Shown here one piece after another: positions 18,361-27,516 of a stretch of 64,000 bases of DNA (its first letter is position 1; every line of letters starts with the position of its first letter). A program made the translations under genes and the position numbers. The notes under the pieces are model-generated. The model did not search any database and was not told the DNA's origin. It saw only the letters and a list, made by a program, of their open reading frames with translations. The stretch comes from Frigoribacterium sp. Leaf415 (GTDB lineage Bacteria; Actinomycetota; Actinomycetes; Actinomycetales; Microbacteriaceae): the NCBI RefSeq assembly GCF_001424645.1, contig NZ_LMQR01000001.1, forward strand, positions 675,301-739,300. The letters are read 5' to 3'.

Positions 18361-18963
18361 ATGCAGCTCTACTCGGCCTCGCCCCTCGTCCGTACCCGCC
18401 AGGTGACCGGAGACGTGGTCGCGATCGGCCTCGTCGTCCTCTTCGTCGTGCTCGGGGTGAGCATCGCGTCCTTCATCGGCTCGTTCGCCGACCTCGGCAG
18501 GCAGCTCGAGGAGGCGGGGGCCGGCTTCCAGGGCACGATGCAGGACGCGTCGCGCGCACTCGAGGGGTTGCCCTTGGTCGGCGGTGCTGCCAGCGCACCG
18601 TTCGACGGAGCCAGCGGCGCCGGACAGTCCCTGGCCGACGCCGGACGGCAGCAGCAGGAGGGTGTCGCCCGGGCGGCACTGGTCGCCGGACTCGTCGTGG
18701 CCGGGGTGCCGAGCCTCGTGGTGCTGTGGGTCTGGCTGCGTGGGCGGATCGCGTTCGTGCGCCGCGCCTCCTCGGTCCGTTCGCTGCTCGCCCTGCCGGG
18801 CGGCGAGGACCTGCTCGCGCTGCGGGCCCTGACCGGCCGCGACGCGAAGGCCGCCCTCGCCGTGTCGCCCGACCCCGTCGCCGACTGGCGTGCGGGGGAG
18901 CCCGCGGTCGTCCGACGCCTCGCCGACGTGGCCCTGCGCGAAGCGGGCGTCGCCCGGCGCTGA
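18361..18963 (+). CDS. Two-helix membrane protein upstream of prfB
   Basis: 200 residues, unrecognised family. One helix near the N-terminus (VVAIGLVVLFVVLGVSIASFI) and one mid-protein (AALVAGLVVAGVPSLVVLWVWL) enclose a ~75-residue, Gln/Ala/Gly-rich external loop that may be a short coiled coil. The C-terminal ~65 residues are cytoplasmic and charged. RRASSVRS after the second helix is encoded by a dispersed-motif copy (18763-18772). It lies 66 bp upstream of prfB on the same strand. Function is unknown. Confidence 0.7.
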   Translation: MQLYSASPLVRTRQVTGDVVAIGLVVLFVVLGVSIASFIGSFADLGRQLEEAGAGFQGTMQDASRALEGLPLVGGAASAPFDGASGAGQSLADAGRQQQEGVARAALVAGLVVAGVPSLVVLWVWLRGRIAFVRRASSVRSLLALPGGEDLLALRALTGRDAKAALAVSPDPVADWRAGEPAVVRRLADVALREAGVARR

Positions 18964-19029
18964 CCGTCGGTCTGTCGGTACGAGGCACGGGCAGGCCCGG
19001 CCCACCCGGGCCGGGTAAGCTCGGGGACC

Positions 19030-20139
<1,110 letters not shown>

Positions 20140-20242
20140 TCCGGCCCCGCCCGCCCGGCGGCTCCCAGCACATCCATAGCCGCCTCGCCGCAGCGAGTCG
20201 CTGCGGTGATCGTCGCGGACCGCGCTTAGGGTGATCCCCGTC

Positions 20243-20986
20243 ATGATTCGGTTTGATGAAGTCACCAAGGTCTACGTCGGCAACCCCCGACCCGCGCTGA
20301 ACGCCGTCACCCTCGAGATCCTCAAGGGCGAGTTCGTGTTCCTCGTCGGGGCGAGCGGCTCCGGCAAGTCGAGCTTCCTGCGGCTCGTGCTGAAGGAAGA
20401 GAAGCCGTCGCAGGGGCAGATCCACGTCCTCGGCCAGCGTCTCGGCACCCTCTCGAGCCGCAAGGTGCCGTATTTCCGGCGCAACCTCGGCGTCGTGTTC
20501 CAGGACTTCCGGCTGCTGCCGCAGAAGAACGTCTTCGACAACGTCGCGTTCAGCCTGCAGGTCATCGGCAAGAGCAAGGGCTTCATCCAGGAGGCCGTCC
20601 CCGACGTCCTCAAGATGGTCGGCCTGGTCGGCAAGCAGCACCGTCTGCCGCACGAGCTCTCCGGCGGCGAGCAGCAGCGCGTCGCGATCGCCCGCGCGAT
20701 CGTCAACAAGCCGGCGATCCTGCTGGCCGACGAGCCCACCGGAAACCTCGACCCCTCGACGAGTGCCGGCATCATGACCCTCCTCGAGCGCATCAACGCC
20801 GGCGGCACGACGGTCATCATGGCCACGCACGACGCCGGCATCGTCGACCAGATGCAGCGCCGGGTCATCGAGCTCAGCGCGGGCAACATCCTCCGCGACG
20901 AGCGCCACGGCGGCTACCAGACCCAGGCGGTGCCCATCCAGGCCATCGGGGTCGAGGACCTCAGCACGAGAGGAGCCGACGCATGA
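20243..20986 (+). CDS. ftsE: Cell-division ABC ATPase FtsE
   Basis: 247 residues from ATG 20243 ([11 protein letters not shown]); a GTG 12 bp upstream would add four residues. It is the ATPase partner of FtsX that activates peptidoglycan hydrolases at the division site. Walker [10 protein letters not shown], signature LSGGEQQR and Walker [14 protein letters not shown] are visible. The stop overlaps the ftsX start (ATGA). An extra ~25-residue C-terminal tail follows the domain. Confidence 0.96.
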   Translation: MIRFDEVTKVYVGNPRPALNAVTLEILKGEFVFLVGASGSGKSSFLRLVLKEEKPSQGQIHVLGQRLGTLSSRKVPYFRRNLGVVFQDFRLLPQKNVFDNVAFSLQVIGKSKGFIQEAVPDVLKMVGLVGKQHRLPHELSGGEQQRVAIARAIVNKPAILLADEPTGNLDPSTSAGIMTLLERINAGGTTVIMATHDAGIVDQMQRRVIELSAGNILRDERHGGYQTQAVPIQAIGVEDLSTRGADA

Positions 20987-21897
20987 GACTCGGACTCGTC
21001 ATGAGCGAGGTCGGCAGCGGCCTCCGTCGCAACGCCTCGATGGTCGTCTCGGTCGTGCTCGTCACGTTCATCTCGCTGACCTTCGTCGGCACCGCGGCCC
21101 TCTTGCAGATGCAGATCACGCAGATGAAGGGCTACTGGTACGACAAGGCCCAGGTCGCCGTCTACCTCTGCACCGACACCGACACGACCGGCAACTGCAC
21201 CGGCGCGATGGCGACGAAGGACCAGATCGACGGTGTCCGCGCCCAGCTCGACAGCGACGTGCTGACGCCCTACGTCGACAAGTTCTACTTCGAGGACCAG
21301 ACCCAGGCCTACGACCGCTTCAAGCAGCAGTTCGCCGACAGCCCGGCGACCGAGTTCGTGCAGCCGGCCTACCTCAACGAGACCTTCTGGGTGAACCTGA
21401 AGGACCCCACGCAGTCCGACGTCCTCACCGAGAGTCTGTCGAGCCTGGCCGGCGTCCAGAGCGTGGTCGACCAGCGCGGCTACCTCGACCCGATCTTCGC
21501 GGTGCTGAATGCGGCGAGCTACACGGCGATCGGCATCGCCTCGCTCATGCTGATCGCGGCCGTGCTGCTGATCGCCACGACCATCCGGTTGAGCGCGTTC
21601 AGTCGCCGACGAGAACTCGGCATCATGCGCCTGGTCGGTGCGTCCAACCGGTTCATCCAGACGCCGTTCATCCTCGAGGGGGTGATCGCGGCCCTCGTGG
21701 GATCGTTGCTCGCCGGCGGGGCGATCATCGCGATCGTGAACTTCTTCGTGAAGGGCTACCTCGCGGTGACCTTCCAGGGCACGCCGTTCATCGGCCTGCG
21801 CGACGCTGCCCTCGTCGTGCCGATCGTCATCGTCGTCGGCATCCTGCTCGCGGCCCTCAGTGCGAACGTCGCCATCAGGCGCTACCTGAAGGTCTAA
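20983..21897 (+). CDS. ftsX: Cell-division membrane protein FtsX
   Basis: 304 residues with the FtsX layout. A first helix ([23 protein letters not shown]) is followed by an extracellular domain of about 130 residues. Three C-terminal helices with the conserved [18 protein letters not shown] loop complete it. The extracellular part contains two cysteines ([13 protein letters not shown]), seen in actinobacterial FtsX. It forms the membrane complex with FtsE and is translationally coupled to it. Confidence 0.96.
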   Translation: MRLGLVMSEVGSGLRRNASMVVSVVLVTFISLTFVGTAALLQMQITQMKGYWYDKAQVAVYLCTDTDTTGNCTGAMATKDQIDGVRAQLDSDVLTPYVDKFYFEDQTQAYDRFKQQFADSPATEFVQPAYLNETFWVNLKDPTQSDVLTESLSSLAGVQSVVDQRGYLDPIFAVLNAASYTAIGIASLMLIAAVLLIATTIRLSAFSRRRELGIMRLVGASNRFIQTPFILEGVIAALVGSLLAGGAIIAIVNFFVKGYLAVTFQGTPFIGLRDAALVVPIVIVVGILLAALSANVAIRRYLKV

Positions 21898-21922
21898 GAG
21901 CTGACCATGCGAAGGAGGCGCG

Positions 21923-22011
21923 GTGCCGGTCGAACCCCTCCGCGTCGGCATCGTGGGCGGCGGCTTCATGGCCCGCGTGCACGCCGGCGCCGCGCGGTCG
22001 GCCGAGGCTTT
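21923..22011 (+). pseudogene. N-terminal fragment of a Gfo/Idh/MocA-type oxidoreductase
   Basis: From GTG 21923, about 29 codons read MPVEPLRVGIVGGGFMARVHAGAARSAEA. This is the NAD-binding first strand and Gly-rich turn (GIVGGGFM-x-x-H) of Gfo/Idh/MocA dehydrogenases. The similarity stops abruptly at about 22011, where AT-richer promoter sequence for smpB begins. It has an intact ribosome site supplied by a dispersed-motif copy (AAGGAGGCGCG, 21912-21922). It looks like the leftover 5' end of a gene removed by deletion between ftsX and smpB. The open frame continues to 22183 but with no family similarity. Confidence 0.6.
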
Positions 22012-22036
22012 TGTCATTCGACGTCTCCTGTATACT
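22008..22036 (+). promoter_or_regulatory. Probable smpB promoter
   Basis: A near-consensus -10 element TATACT at 22031-22036 has a TTTTGTCA stretch upstream (22009-22016) that provides a -35-like element at about 17 bp. The segment is clearly AT-richer than its surroundings. It lies about 50 bp before the GTG of smpB. Confidence 0.6.
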
Positions 22037-22086
22037 GAACGGCTGCCTGTCGGCAGCATCCCCACCCGAACGACCAGGAGGCCAGC

Positions 22087-22563
22087 GTGGCGAAAGAACG
22101 CGGTGAGAAGGTCGTGGCCACGAACCGCCGCGCGCGCCACGACTACACGATCGACACCACCTACGAGGCGGGCATCGTCTTGAGCGGCACCGAGGTCAAG
22201 TCGTTGCGGCAGGGCCGCGCGTCGCTGGTCGACGGGTACGCGTTCGTCGACGCCGGCGAGGCGTGGCTCGACGCGGTGCACATCCCCGAGTACACCGAGG
22301 GCACCTGGAACAACCACGCGCCCCGGCGCAAGCGCAAGCTGCTGCTGCACCGCCACGAGATCGACAAGATCGGGCAGAAGACCAAAGAGGGCGGCTTCAC
22401 GGTCGTGCCGCTCAAGATCTATTTCAGCGACGGCCGGGCCAAGGTCGAGATCGCCCTCGCGAAGGGCAAGCGCGAGTACGACAAGCGCCAGACGCTGCGC
22501 GAGCGCACGGCGACTCGCGAGGCTCAGTCGGCCATGTCGGCTCGCAAACACCTGGGGGAGTGA
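22087..22563 (+). CDS. smpB: SsrA-binding protein SmpB
   Basis: 158 residues from GTG 22087, preceded by AGGAGG at 22076-22081. It binds tmRNA and delivers it to stalled ribosomes. Family motifs are present: [27 protein letters not shown], the [14 protein letters not shown] core and the basic C-terminal tail [15 protein letters not shown]. The tmRNA gene follows 108 bp downstream on the same strand, which confirms the pair. Confidence 0.97.
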   Translation: MAKERGEKVVATNRRARHDYTIDTTYEAGIVLSGTEVKSLRQGRASLVDGYAFVDAGEAWLDAVHIPEYTEGTWNNHAPRRKRKLLLHRHEIDKIGQKTKEGGFTVVPLKIYFSDGRAKVEIALAKGKREYDKRQTLRERTATREAQSAMSARKHLGE

Positions 22564-22604
22564 GCGTCGGGTCGTCACCGGTGGCGCGAGAGCGTCCGAC
22601 GACG

Positions 22605-22610
22605 TAGACT
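22605..22610 (+). promoter_or_regulatory. Possible tmRNA -10 element
   Basis: TAGACT at 22605-22610 is a reasonable -10 hexamer with no strong -35. It would start transcription about 55 nt before the mature tmRNA 5' end, leaving a leader for RNase P to remove. Confidence 0.35.
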
Positions 22611-22670
22611 GATGGGCCGCACGGAAACGTGCGTTGGTAATTCAAGAGCGTGTGACGACGGCCCCCTCAT

Positions 22671-23048
22671 GGGGATGATCGGTTTCGACATCGCCTGTGT
22701 GCGAACGAGAAGCGGGCCGAGGATCCAGGGTTATCTCGTAAACGATCTCTGGAAAACAATAAGTGCCAATAACAAGCGCACTGACTTCGCTCTCGCTGCG
22801 TAAGCAGTAGAGCCACATGGAGTCCGTCAGTCTGGTGACCGCCTTCTAACCAGATCCTGACGTCATCAAGATGGCTTGCTGTGTGACTACGCCTGGGGGT
22901 CACACGGGACTTGCACTCGGGCTGGGCTCGTCGACCTAGAAGCCAGTAACAAAGGTCGGAGCCGAGTAGAACGCCTCATCTGGCTACGCCCGTAGAATGC
23001 GTGCAATCTCAGCGATGGACGGGGGTTCAATTCCCCCCATCTCCACCA
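22671..23048 (+). ncRNA. ssrA: tmRNA (SsrA)
   Basis: About 378 nt. The 5' end GGGGATGATCGGTTTCGACA is the tRNA-like acceptor start. The 3' end GGTTCAATTCCCCCCATCTCCACCA is the T-arm and acceptor with an encoded CCA. The tag frame at 22765-22803 encodes ANNKRTDFALAA then TAA; it ends in the ALAA degron typical of Actinobacteria. GGGGAUG pairs with CAUCUCC to close the acceptor. It works with SmpB, encoded immediately upstream. Confidence 0.97.
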
Positions 23049-23073
23049 CCGGTCGTCGTCACACCCTCTCGAA

Positions 23074-23111
23074 CACGAACGCCCCCGCCTGATCAGGCGG
23101 GGGCGTTCGTG
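23074..23111 (+). terminator. tmRNA terminator hairpin
   Basis: Two 19-nt arms (CACGAACGCCCCCGCCTGA and its exact complement) form a perfect loop-less palindrome 25 nt after the tmRNA end. No U-tract follows. It is the likely factor-independent terminator. Confidence 0.75.
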
Positions 23112-23173
23112 CGTCCGGGCCGTACGTTCCGCGCCCGCGCCCGCACCTGTGCGCCCTGACACCGGGCGCTCAT

Positions 23174-23239
23174 GTCGCACCACCGATGTGGTGTCGAACC
23201 ACGCACATGGATGGTTCGACACCACATCGGTGGTGCGAC
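23174..23239. repeat. 28-bp perfect inverted repeat
   Basis: Arms at 23174-23201 and 23212-23239 are exact reverse complements separated by a 10-nt loop. Each arm begins or ends with GTCGCACCACCGATGTGGTG and its complement. It lies between two other terminator-like hairpins (tmRNA side and wall-protein side) and is far longer than needed for termination. Confidence 0.8.
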
Positions 23240-23267
23240 CGCGACTGCGGGTGCGGCCGGACGCGGA

Positions 23268-23305
23268 ACGGCCCCCGTCACTGCCGAAGCAGTGCCGGGG
23301 GCCGT
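23268..23305 (-). terminator. Terminator of the LAxTG wall protein gene
   Basis: ACGGCCCCCGTCACTGC, a CGAA loop and GCAGTGCCGGGGGCCGT form a 17-bp hairpin with one mismatch (T against C), 18 bp beyond the minus-strand stop. Confidence 0.75.
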
Positions 23306-23322
23306 CCTCGTGGTGCGGGTGG

Positions 23323-24903
23323 CTACTCGCCGGCCACGTCGCTGGTCGCGAGCTTCGCGCGGCGACGAGCCAGGACCATCAGCGTCGAGCCGAGCAGCAG
23401 GACGGCGGCGCCGATGCCGATGGCGGCCTCGGTACCCTCGCTACCCGTGTAGGCCAGGCCCGTGGTGCCGGCGATCGGGGTGGCGGGCAGGGCTGCGGGC
23501 GTCACGGCGGCGACGAGGCTGAACGCCACGTCGGCCGACGGGGCCGAGACGATCGGCTGACCGGCGGCGTCGAGCACCGGCAGGCCGTCGGCGCCGAGCA
23601 GGAACGACACGGCGGCGGCCGTGTAGTCGTCTGGCGTCAGGGCCAGGGTGACGGTCCAGTTGCCGGCGGCGTCGACGACGATCGGGTCGGCGGGGTCGGC
23701 GGGGACCGCAGCAGCGGCGGCCCGGCCGTTCTCGGCGGCCTCGAGCTCGTCGAGCTGGTCCGTCGGGACGACGGCGAGCAGGATGTTCGAGCCGGGGGTG
23801 CCGGTGCCCTCGAAGGTGACCTGGTCACCGACGACGACCTGACCCTGGGTGGGCGAGGTGATGACCGGGGCGTCGAGGGCGACGGCCGCGGCCTCGAGGG
23901 TGAAGTCGACCGGGGTCGAGTCGTCGGAGGCCACGGGGAGGCCGTTCTCGTCGAGGACGGGTTGGCCGGCGGCGTCGAGCAGGACCTGGAGCGCGACGGC
24001 GGTGTAGGCACCGGGCTGGAGGGCCGCGGTGACGGTCCAGTCGCCGTTCTCGTCGACGACGATGCGCGCGGCCGGGTCGTCGGCGAGGGTGCTGACCGTG
24101 TCCGTCGGAGTGACGAGGAGTCCGATGTCGGCGCCGGGGGTGCCGGTGCCCTCGAAGGTGACCTCGGTGCCGGTGACGGTCGAGCCCTGGGTGGGCGCGG
24201 TGATGACCGGGGCGTCGAGCGCGGTCGGCGTGGTCGGGGGCGTCACGACGGCGGGGAGGACCACGGGCAGGACGACCTGGCCGCGGCCGCTGCCGCCGAG
24301 GACCTGGTCGACCGTGATGGTCTGCTCCGGGGTGGCGTCGGCCGGGAAGGTGACCGACCCGGTCCAGGTGCGGTCCGCGCCGACGCTGATCTGGCCGATG
24401 ACGGCGTCGCCGACGGACGGGGACAGGTTGACCGTGGCGGTCGGGATGCCGGTGCCGGTCACCTCGACGGTGCGGGACGCGGTCGTGGCTCCGGCTTCGG
24501 GGCTCGTGACGTCGAGGTTGGGCAGGAAGAAGTCGACGGCCGCTGTCTCGTCCGCTTCGTCGGGGAACGACTCGACGACGAACACGGACTGCGCGGGAGT
24601 CGCGTCGTCGGCGTAGGGCGTCAGCGCCGCGGTGTAGGCGCCGGACGTGGCGTCGGCGGCGGCCGTTCCGAGGGAGGTGGTCTCCGTCGAGTCGGTGAAG
24701 ACCTCGATGGCCGCTCCGGGGGTGGCGCTGCCGGTGACGGTGACGGTGCGGCTGTTCGTGGTGGCGCCGGTGGCCGGGCTCGAGACGACGAGGTCGCCCG
24801 CGACGGCCTGTGCGGCGGTGGTCGAGAGGAGGGCCCCTCCGAGGGCGAGCGTGACGACGGCCGGGACGGCCACCGCACGGCGCCATGAGAACTTGGTGAT
24901 CAC
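23323..24903 (-). CDS. Repeat-containing LAxTG cell-wall protein
   Basis: 526 residues from GTG 24903 (VITKFSWRRAVAV), the only start that gives a clean signal peptide (AVAVPAVVTLALGGALLSTTAAQA). Four Ig-like/bacterial adhesin-type repeats of roughly 90-130 residues follow. Their recognisable openings are SSPATGATTNSRTVTVTGSA, TSPEAGATTASRTVEVTGTG, TAPTQGSTVTGTEVTFEGTG and TSPTQGQVVVGDQVTFEGTG. The C-terminus has LAYTG (483-487), a hydrophobic helix and RRRAK, a class E sortase-type sorting signal. It probably acts as an extended wall-anchored stalk or adhesin. No ligand can be inferred. Confidence 0.85.
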   Translation of the reverse strand: MITKFSWRRAVAVPAVVTLALGGALLSTTAAQAVAGDLVVSSPATGATTNSRTVTVTGSATPGAAIEVFTDSTETTSLGTAAADATSGAYTAALTPYADDATPAQSVFVVESFPDEADETAAVDFFLPNLDVTSPEAGATTASRTVEVTGTGIPTATVNLSPSVGDAVIGQISVGADRTWTGSVTFPADATPEQTITVDQVLGGSGRGQVVLPVVLPAVVTPPTTPTALDAPVITAPTQGSTVTGTEVTFEGTGTPGADIGLLVTPTDTVSTLADDPAARIVVDENGDWTVTAALQPGAYTAVALQVLLDAAGQPVLDENGLPVASDDSTPVDFTLEAAAVALDAPVITSPTQGQVVVGDQVTFEGTGTPGSNILLAVVPTDQLDELEAAENGRAAAAAVPADPADPIVVDAAGNWTVTLALTPDDYTAAAVSFLLGADGLPVLDAAGQPIVSAPSADVAFSLVAAVTPAALPATPIAGTTGLAYTGSEGTEAAIGIGAAVLLLGSTLMVLARRRAKLATSDVAGE

Positions 24904-25098
24904 GTGGTGAGTGCTTTCTTGATCGGTGGTGCAAGCGTCATCGCTTGTCCGCCCACGGCTCGGTGCCGGGTGAGACACGCAGCACGGATCAGGTTCCCCG
25001 CGCTCGTCGAACCTATCCAGAAGCTGAGAGAACCCCACCGATCTGTCCAGAATGCGCAGGGTGAATGTCGAGCCACCCTCGAACCACCCGGACGGGGG

Positions 25099-25983
25099 TC
25101 AGGAGGATGCGGGCCCCGACGACCCCCGCCGCACGAGCGACGCGGGCGGCGCCTCGACCGACGCCACGCCCTCGCCTGCCAGCACGGCGAGCAGCATGCC
25201 GGCCGCCACCTCGCCGATGCGCTGCACGTCGTGGCTGACCGCCGACAGCGACGGTGTCGACAACTGGCACTGCGACGAGTCGTCCCAGGCGACGAGCGTC
25301 AGCTGCGTCGGCACGTCGACCCCGAGTCGCTGCGCTGCGGCGAGCCCGCCGAGCGCCATCTGGTCGTTGTCGAAGACGACGGCCGTGGGCGGCGTCGGCC
25401 CCGAGAGCAGACGCGAGAGGGCGGCCGCGCCGGCGTCCCACGAGTAGTCGCCCTCGATGGTCTCGACGACGGACGAGGAGGCGCGACTCGCGGCGACCAG
25501 CGCCTCCTGCCTCACCTGCGTGTGCAGCAGCGCCGCCGGGCCCGACACGTGCGCCAGTCGACGGTGCCCGTCCGCCACGAGCGCGGCCACCGTGTCGCGC
25601 ATGGCGACGCCGTCGCCGGTCCAGACGGCCGGCAGGTCGCCCGAGAGCGCGGGGTCGCCGAGCACGACCGCGGGCAGGCCGAGCTCGCGCAGCAGGGCGG
25701 GGCGCGGGTCGTCGTCGGTGAGGTCGACGAGCACCACCGCACCGAAGTCGCCCGAGGTCGCCCACCGTCGGTAGGCCGCCAGCTCGGCGTCGCGGTCGGC
25801 TAGGGCCTGCAGCAGCAGCGTGTGGCCCCGGGGGCGCAGCACGCGTTCGATGCCGGCGATCAGTTCGTGGTAGAACGGCTCCGCCCCCAAGATCTCGCCG
25901 GGGCGGACGAGGGCGAGACCGACGCGACGGCGGTCGCCCGGCCCGGCAGGGGCCACCCGGGTGTCGACGATCGAGTCGGTCAT
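25099..25983 (-). CDS. LacI-type sugar-sensing domain protein lacking the HTH
   Basis: 294 residues from ATG 25983. The sequence from RRVGLALVRPGEILGAEPFYHELI to the end matches the periplasmic-binding-like effector domain of LacI/GalR regulators (AVVFDNDQMALGGLAAAQRLG and LTLVAWDDS are typical). The ~55-residue N-terminal helix-turn-helix is missing. The protein cannot bind DNA in the usual LacI way. It is divergent from the ROK regulator (41 bp between starts), so it may be a co-sensor or a decayed regulator. SRASS is encoded by a dispersed-motif copy at 25476-25485. Confidence 0.75.
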   Translation of the reverse strand: MTDSIVDTRVAPAGPGDRRRVGLALVRPGEILGAEPFYHELIAGIERVLRPRGHTLLLQALADRDAELAAYRRWATSGDFGAVVLVDLTDDDPRPALLRELGLPAVVLGDPALSGDLPAVWTGDGVAMRDTVAALVADGHRRLAHVSGPAALLHTQVRQEALVAASRASSSVVETIEGDYSWDAGAAALSRLLSGPTPPTAVVFDNDQMALGGLAAAQRLGVDVPTQLTLVAWDDSSQCQLSTPSLSAVSHDVQRIGEVAAGMLLAVLAGEGVASVEAPPASLVRRGSSGPASS

Positions 25984-26024
25984 GCGCCCGAACCTACAGC
26001 CCCCGACAGGTCGGAGCGACGCCC

Positions 26025-27230
26025 GTGGTGACCCGCGACCCCGACCCGACCCCTCCGCAGACGAGCCGCGAGCTCGTCGTCGACCTCGTGCGGTCGTCGG
26101 GCCCGATCAGCCGGGTCGAGCTCGCCCAGGCCAGTGGGCTGACGCAGGCGTCGATCTCGACCATCGTCCGGCGGCTGCTCGACGAGGGACTCGTCCGCGA
26201 GACCGGTCGGGCGGCGTCGACCGGCGGCAAGCCCCGCACGATGGTCGAGATCAACCCGCGGGCCGTCTACGGCATGGGCGTCCAGATCGGGGAGGACGCC
26301 CTCACCTACGTCGTCACCGACATGCGCGGGGGAGTCGTCGGCCGCCTGCAGGTCGACGCCGGCCCCGCCACGTCCGACGACGTCACGGCGGCCGCGGTCC
26401 GCATCGTGGACGGCTTCCACGACGTCGTCGGCAGCCTCGGTCTCGCGAGCGGCGCGGTCGCCGGGCTGGCCGTCGTCGGTCCGCGGGCGACCCTCGCGCA
26501 CGGCGTCCGCACGGGCCCGCGCTCCACCGAGAGCGCCCTCCACGCCGGTCTGCACGCCGCGCTGGCCCTGCGTCTCGGCCTGCCCGTGATCGTCGACAAC
26601 GACGCGGCCGCCGCAGCGCTCGGCGAGTTCTGGAGCCGCCAGGTGCCGCGCTCCGAGACGTTCGCCTGCGTGTACCTCGGCACGGGCGTGGGCTCGGGCA
26701 TCGTGCTCGACGGAGCCCTGCACCGCGGTGCCAGTTCGGGCGCCGGCGAGCTCGGCCACGTCTCGATCGACCTCGACGGCGAGCCCTGCTACTGCGGCAA
26801 CCGCGGCTGCCTCGAGCTCGCCGCGTCGCCGGGGGCCGTCGTCGCCCGGGCGCACCGCGACGCCGCCGCGTTCGACGACCTCGGCCTGACCTGGGCGTCG
26901 GGCGGGGTCGCGCGGGACTTCGACTTGCTCGCCCGCGCGGCGATCGCCGGTCACGTCGCGTCCGACGCCCTGGTCACCCGGGCGGCCGGCCAACTCGCCG
27001 CGGGGGTCGTCACGCTCGCCAACCTGCTCGACCTCGACCGCGTCGTCCTGAGCGGCCCCGGTGTCGCCGTGGCCGGCTCGATCTACGCCCGTGCCGCCGT
27101 CGAGGCCCTGGCCCGCACGGCGTTCTCGCGAGGCGTGCACGCCACCCGGGTCGAGGTCTCGACGGACCCGCGCGACGCGGCCGCGATCGGTGCGGCCGCC
27201 CTCGTCGTGCAACGCGCCATCTCGCGCTGA
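26025..27230 (+). CDS. ROK-family transcriptional regulator
   Basis: 401 residues from tandem GTGs at 26025/26028. A winged-helix DNA-binding domain occupies about residues 10-65 (SRVELAQASGLTQASISTIVRRLLDEGLV). The ROK domain follows with VDNDAAAAALGEFW and the zinc/ROK signature GHVSIDLDGEPCYCGNRGCLE. It is probably a sugar-responsive repressor of the mannoside operon that starts 286 bp downstream, whose promoter has a palindrome. It may instead have lost sugar-kinase activity only partly; that cannot be judged here. Confidence 0.88.
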   Translation: MVTRDPDPTPPQTSRELVVDLVRSSGPISRVELAQASGLTQASISTIVRRLLDEGLVRETGRAASTGGKPRTMVEINPRAVYGMGVQIGEDALTYVVTDMRGGVVGRLQVDAGPATSDDVTAAAVRIVDGFHDVVGSLGLASGAVAGLAVVGPRATLAHGVRTGPRSTESALHAGLHAALALRLGLPVIVDNDAAAAALGEFWSRQVPRSETFACVYLGTGVGSGIVLDGALHRGASSGAGELGHVSIDLDGEPCYCGNRGCLELAASPGAVVARAHRDAAAFDDLGLTWASGGVARDFDLLARAAIAGHVASDALVTRAAGQLAAGVVTLANLLDLDRVVLSGPGVAVAGSIYARAAVEALARTAFSRGVHATRVEVSTDPRDAAAIGAAALVVQRAISR

Positions 27231-27254
27231 CCCCGCGCCGGTGCCCGGACCCGG

Positions 27255-27410
27255 CCCGCGCCTCCTCGGCACCGGGACTCGTGCACTGCACCGCGTCCGT
27301 TCGGCGGCTCGGGCGGGCCCACCTGCCTCTGCGCCGCGTTTCGTGCAGCGCACCGCGTCTGGTCGAGGTGCCGTCCACGAAACGCGGTGTGGTGCGTGAG
27401 GAGGCGCGGG
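27255..27410. repeat. Hairpin flanked by an inverted pair of the dispersed motif
   Basis: CCCGCGCCTCCTC (27255-27267) and GAGGAGGCGCGGG (27398-27410) are exact inverted copies at the edges of a ~156-bp intergenic segment. Inside, CCGCGTTTCGTG (27334-27345) and CACGAAACGCGG (27376-27387) form a 12-bp stem. The unit resembles a small non-coding palindromic element and also lies where the ROK gene needs a terminator. Confidence 0.6.
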
Positions 27411-27435
27411 TCACGATCCCGACACGGCCTCACGA

Positions 27436-27471
27436 CTTTCTTGACTCGCTTACGTAAGTCGTCTAAGAAAG
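27436..27471. promoter_or_regulatory. Palindromic operator before the mannoside importer operon
   Basis: A 10-bp palindrome CTTACGTAAG (27449-27458) is centred in a larger dyad whose ends are CTTTCTT (27436-27442) and AAGAAAG (27465-27471), all sharing one centre. TTGACT at 27441-27446 could be a -35 hexamer overlapped by the dyad. The start of the binding-protein gene is about 45 bp downstream. The likely binder is the ROK regulator; that is inference. Confidence 0.6.
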
Positions 27472-27516
27472 ACCCCGGGACCAGGCGACGACGCCTGGCC
27501 AGACGAAGGGTCGACG

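Noticed and set aside
22012..22183. Continuation of the Gfo/Idh/MocA frame into smpB
   Set aside because: After about codon 29 the translation lacks family similarity and overlaps the smpB promoter and start in another frame.
24904..25098. Riboswitch between the wall protein and the LacI-type gene
   Set aside because: No conserved aptamer core was recognised in the 195-bp gap; only a weak GGTTC/GAACC pairing is seen.
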